DNA of 7,973 bases from Flavobacteriales bacterium. Lineage in GTDB: Bacteria; Bacteroidota; Bacteroidia; Flavobacteriales_D; Parvicellaceae. Position 1 is the first letter of the stretch; the number at the start of each line of letters is the position of its first letter. A model generated the notes under the pieces. It saw only the letters and a program-made list of their open reading frames with translations, was not told the DNA's origin and ran no database searches. This document shows, one piece after another, positions 6,027 to 7,973 of this stretch. The DNA lies in NCBI GenBank assembly GCA_026993705.1, contig JALWSJ010000084.1, positions 1 to 7,973 on the forward strand. Direction: 5' to 3'. The position numbers were made by a program, and so were the translations under genes.

Positions 6027-6034
6027 TAGCTTTG
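6027..6034 (+). promoter_or_regulatory. Bacteroidota -7 promoter element for the AtoE-type gene
   Basis: TAGCTTTG is an exact match to TAnnTTTG. The expected start of transcription is about 6039-6042, leaving a leader of about 20 A-rich bases before the ATG at 6060. This argues against the in-frame TTG at 6039 as translation start, since it would sit at or before the transcript's 5' end. The -33 region is weak (nearest TTG at 5998-6000, 26 bases away). Confidence 0.55.
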
Positions 6035-6059
6035 TGATTTGCTATCAAAACATAAATCA

Positions 6060-7439
6060 ATGTCTTCTTTTACAGATAAATATATACGTTTTTTTCGTTG
6101 GTTATTGCCAACGCCTTTTACCATAGCATTGCTGCTGACTTTTCTTGTTTTTGTTTTCGCTTATTTTTTCGGAAATGTTACGCAAGAAAATAAATTGTTA
6201 ACGATTGGAAATTATTGGTATCTAGGAATGTGGAATACCGGAGGAATGAAATTCTCCGTACAAATGATGTTGATGTTGCTCTTAGGGTATTCTATCGCAA
6301 TCAGTTCACCGGTTGACCGGGTATTAAACAAGCTGATTACCCCTATTAACTCAACATCAAAGGCTGTTGTGTTGGTTAGTTTTTTTACCATTTTAGTAAG
6401 TTTATTTAATTGGGGATTAGGGCTTGTATTTGGGGCGGTTTTTGTTCGTAAGATAGGAAGTTTGGCTTTAAAGAAAGGATTTAAATTAAATTATCCGTTG
6501 GTTGGAGCGGCTGGTTATGTCGGATTAATGGTATGGCACGGAGGTCTTTCAGGTTCGGCTCCCATAAAAGCAGCCGACCAAGGGCATGTCAAAAATTTTT
6601 TAGAGGGAACTTCTGTTTTCGAGCAAGCTCCCGATTCAATACCGGTGAATGAAACTATATTTTCTACTCCAAATGTAATCACAGCTTTGATTTTACTCAT
6701 GGTCGTTCCTTTTACGTTTTATTTGTTGAGTAAAAAATCCAAATCCGCAAAATTTACCCTTATTGAACCTGACGAACATCTCGAACAAACAGATGAATAT
6801 ATAGGAGCCGAAAAACTGGATTATTCAAAGTGGTTGGGGTTGGCTATCGGTTTTGTCTTGCTCGTTTTTTTAGTTGTTAAAGCACAACAAACATCCGATT
6901 CCCAAAGTTTAGGTTTTCTAACCCCTGATTATATTAACCTTTTTTTATTAGCCTCTGCTTTAGCCTCTCATCGGAGCATACATTATTTTCTACACTCCAT
7001 CAATAAAGCCATATCCGGAGTAAGCGGTATTCTCTTGCAATTTCCTTTATATTTCGGTATTATGGGTATTATGAAAGAAAGCGGTTTAATAGCAGATTTG
7101 TCGCTTTGGTTCAGTCAAATTTCCACTTCGGAGACATTTCCTATTCTTACGTTTTTAAGTGCAGGATTACTCAATCTCTTTGTCCCTAGCGGAGGTGGAC
7201 AATGGGCGGTTCAAGGTCCTATTATTTTAGAAACAGCCTTACAAAACAATATCCCCGTTGGAAAGTGCATTATGGCAATGGCATACGGCGACCAACTCAC
7301 CAATATGTTACAGCCCTTTTGGGCACTTCCGCTTCTCGGTATTACTCAATTAAAAGCAAAAGAAATATTACCCTATACGCTGATAATTATGTTCGTAGGA
7401 ACGATGATTTTTCTATTTTCTCTGTGGTTTTTGTATTAG
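6060..7439 (+). CDS. atoE: AtoE-family short-chain fatty acid transporter
   Basis: The 459-residue protein is a polytopic inner-membrane carrier with about a dozen hydrophobic segments and belongs to the short-chain fatty acid transporter family typified by E. coli AtoE (about 440 residues). Family-type motifs are visible: FTDKYIRFFRWLLPTPF at the N-terminus, SLFNWGLGLVFGA (114-126), MVWHGGLSGSAP (157-168), NLFVPSGGGQWAVQGPI (372-388) and GDQLTNMLQPFWALP (410-424). AtoE is proposed to take up butyrate and similar acids; no acyl-CoA transferase or thiolase genes are adjacent here, so the substrate is inferred from the family only. The hydrophilic stretch at about 224-256 is probably a cytoplasmic loop. 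I chose the ATG at 6060 over TTG at 6039 because a promoter element ends at 6034. The TAG stop abuts a repeat element directly. Confidence 0.9.
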   Translation: MSSFTDKYIRFFRWLLPTPFTIALLLTFLVFVFAYFFGNVTQENKLLTIGNYWYLGMWNTGGMKFSVQMMLMLLLGYSIAISSPVDRVLNKLITPINSTSKAVVLVSFFTILVSLFNWGLGLVFGAVFVRKIGSLALKKGFKLNYPLVGAAGYVGLMVWHGGLSGSAPIKAADQGHVKNFLEGTSVFEQAPDSIPVNETIFSTPNVITALILLMVVPFTFYLLSKKSKSAKFTLIEPDEHLEQTDEYIGAEKLDYSKWLGLAIGFVLLVFLVVKAQQTSDSQSLGFLTPDYINLFLLASALASHRSIHYFLHSINKAISGVSGILLQFPLYFGIMGIMKESGLIADLSLWFSQISTSETFPILTFLSAGLLNLFVPSGGGQWAVQGPIILETALQNNIPVGKCIMAMAYGDQLTNMLQPFWALPLLGITQLKAKEILPYTLIIMFVGTMIFLFSLWFLY

Positions 7440-7587
7440 GGCGTTCCCCTTTTTTGCAAAACAAACATATTGCTCTCGCGAAACGTTTGTTTTGCAAAAA
7501 AGGGTCGGGCTATCACTACTCACTCTTTTGGTTTGCATACAGCAAACAAACCAAAAGGAGTTCAAACACGCCGTTCTATCCCTAACG
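7440..7587 (+). repeat. Intergenic repeat element, copy A (complete)
   Basis: The element starts GGCGTTCCCC right after the atoE stop and ends CTATCCCTAACG (7576-7587). Inside are a 20-bp perfect hairpin (7447-7504), the block GGGTCGGGCTATC (7502-7514) and a second palindrome (7525-7557, CTTTTGGTTTG pairing with CAAACCAAAAG). Three of its blocks recur in inverted orientation in copy B near the window end: 13/13, 36/36 (7524-7559 versus 7884-7919) and 12/12 bases. Blocks of the type GGGCGTT...GGGTCGGGCTATCCGCT...CCCTAACGC are, from memory, widespread between genes of flavobacteria. It holds no convincing gene. Confidence 0.8.
7447..7504 (+). repeat. 20-bp perfect inverted repeat just after atoE
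   Basis: The arms 7447-7466 and 7485-7504 are exactly complementary over 20 bases; the loop (7467-7484) contains GCTCTCGC. The left arm begins 8 bases after the atoE stop. As RNA it would form a very stable hairpin able to protect the atoE 3' end. It lacks a T-run after the right arm (GGGTCGGGC follows), so it is not a standard intrinsic terminator. Confidence 0.75.
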
Positions 7588-7863
7588 TGTGTGAAATGAG
7601 TGCTAAGAAAATGAGTTTTAGTTTCTTTAGACGATGAAAAAAAACTTTGCATAGTCCCGCTATGGAAAGTTTTTATAAAGAAAGATAAAGGAAAATACAA
7701 CCGTTTTATAAGGCTCTTTTCAATGATTAAACGGTATAAGATATCAACAGTATAGAAAGGATAATAATTATTCTTATTTAGTCTGTCTGTTTAACCTTGT
7801 TTTGTATTTTTGAAGACGTATTGTTTAATTGGTTATTAGTTGATTATCAGTATTCTTTTTTTG
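7588..7863. other. 276-base AT-rich spacer between the repeat copies, no gene seen
   Basis: No frame on either strand gives a protein with recognisable features, and the longest - strand frame here reads mainly through copy A. The spacer contains an imperfect hairpin at 7640-7674 and a weak 7-bp inverted repeat (ACCGTTT 7700-7706 with AAACGGT 7729-7735). Otherwise I see nothing. Confidence 0.5.
7640..7674 (+). repeat. Imperfect hairpin in the repeat spacer
   Basis: AAAAACTTTGCATAG (7640-7654) pairs with CTATGGAAAGTTTTT (7660-7674), 14 of 15 pairs, around a TCCCG loop. Being A-rich on the left and T-rich on the right, it could act as a weak bidirectional terminator, or be a small repeat unit of its own. 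The structure is seen; the role is open. Confidence 0.5.
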
Positions 7864-7973
7864 CGTTAGGGATAGGAGTGGCATCCTTTTGGTTTGTTTG
7901 CTGTATGCAAACCAAAAGATATAGCGGATAGCCCGACCCTCTTTATCAAAAACAATGTTGAGCGAGAGCGAAA
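7864..7973 (-). repeat. Intergenic repeat element, copy B (inverted, cut by window end)
   Basis: On the + strand it opens with CGTTAGGGATAG (7864-7875), then the inverted 36-base palindromic block (7884-7919), then GATAGCCCGACCC (7927-7939), and near the end GCGAGAGC, matching GCTCTCGC in the loop of copy A. Order and orientation are exactly those of copy A reversed. The stretches between the blocks differ, for example CGCTATA versus ACTACTCAC next to the GGGCTATC block. The remaining part lies outside the window. Confidence 0.75.

Noticed and set aside
6039..6062. TTG at 6039 as start of the AtoE-type protein
   Set aside because: A -7 box ends at 6034, putting the transcript start at or after this codon; the ATG at 6060 fits better.
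6515..6700. Open frame antisense to the AtoE-type gene
   Set aside because: Shadow of a well-supported membrane transporter gene.
7202..7585. Open frame of 127 codons on the + strand in another frame of atoE
   Set aside because: The first two thirds are an out-of-frame reading of the atoE motif region, and the rest is repeat copy A.
7413..7700. Open frame of 95 codons on the - strand
   Set aside because: It reads through the palindromes of repeat copy A and overlaps the end of atoE; its sequence (for example SFWFVCCMQTKR) is just the translated repeat, with no protein-like features.
7440..7875. Integron attC-like sites, because GTTAGGG and CCCTAAC occur at repeat edges
   Set aside because: The order within an element is GTT first and AAC last, opposite to attC; the outer bases do not fit RYYYAAC/GTTRRRY, and there is no integrase or cassette gene.

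Overview
The window reads as chromosomal DNA of a low-GC Bacteroidota, most likely class Flavobacteriia. Three things point there: exact matches to the Bacteroidota -7 promoter consensus TAnnTTTG (at 1011, 4116 and 6027), the absence of convincing Shine-Dalgarno sites, and the gene families present (a patatin fused to a POTRA/BamA-like barrel, a CbpA-CbpM pair, an AtoE-type carrier). The sequence alone does not fix the genus. I see no rRNA, tRNA, CRISPR array, transposase or phage gene.

Left part (1-3975, all +). The end of a DnaJ-family co-chaperone (CbpA-like) is followed after 3 bases by its modulator CbpM. An unrecognised two-helix membrane protein then overlaps cbpM by 11 bases. A new transcription unit probably starts near 1020 with a secreted rhodanese. 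Its stop codon overlaps the start of a 66-residue YgaP-like (DUF2892-type) membrane protein in an ATGA junction. Next comes a long outer-membrane patatin phospholipase/barrel protein, apparently starting at a TTG codon and carrying an 8-G tract in its barrel-coding part.

Middle (3976-6038). The 234-base gap after the patatin gene holds the most interesting non-coding signal. A dyad symmetry runs into an exact -7 promoter element, and about 50 bases after that element lies a strong intrinsic terminator with no open reading frame between. This is a candidate small RNA of about 73 nt. On the - strand, an S4-type RNA-binding protein gene is coupled through an ATGA overlap to selO, the protein AMPylase pseudokinase. 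This SelO keeps the C-terminal Cys-Ser-Ser tail but appears to lack the activation-loop cysteine known in the E. coli enzyme.

Right part (6039-7973). An AtoE-family short-chain fatty acid carrier has its own promoter, divergent from the S4-selO pair. Its stop codon abuts a family of intergenic repeats: one complete copy (7440-7587) and an inverted, partly visible second copy (from 7864 to the window end), separated by about 276 bases without a convincing gene. No complete new multi-gene system is evident. The points most worth following are the putative small RNA, the repeat pair, the poly-G tract and the cbpAM-linked membrane gene.
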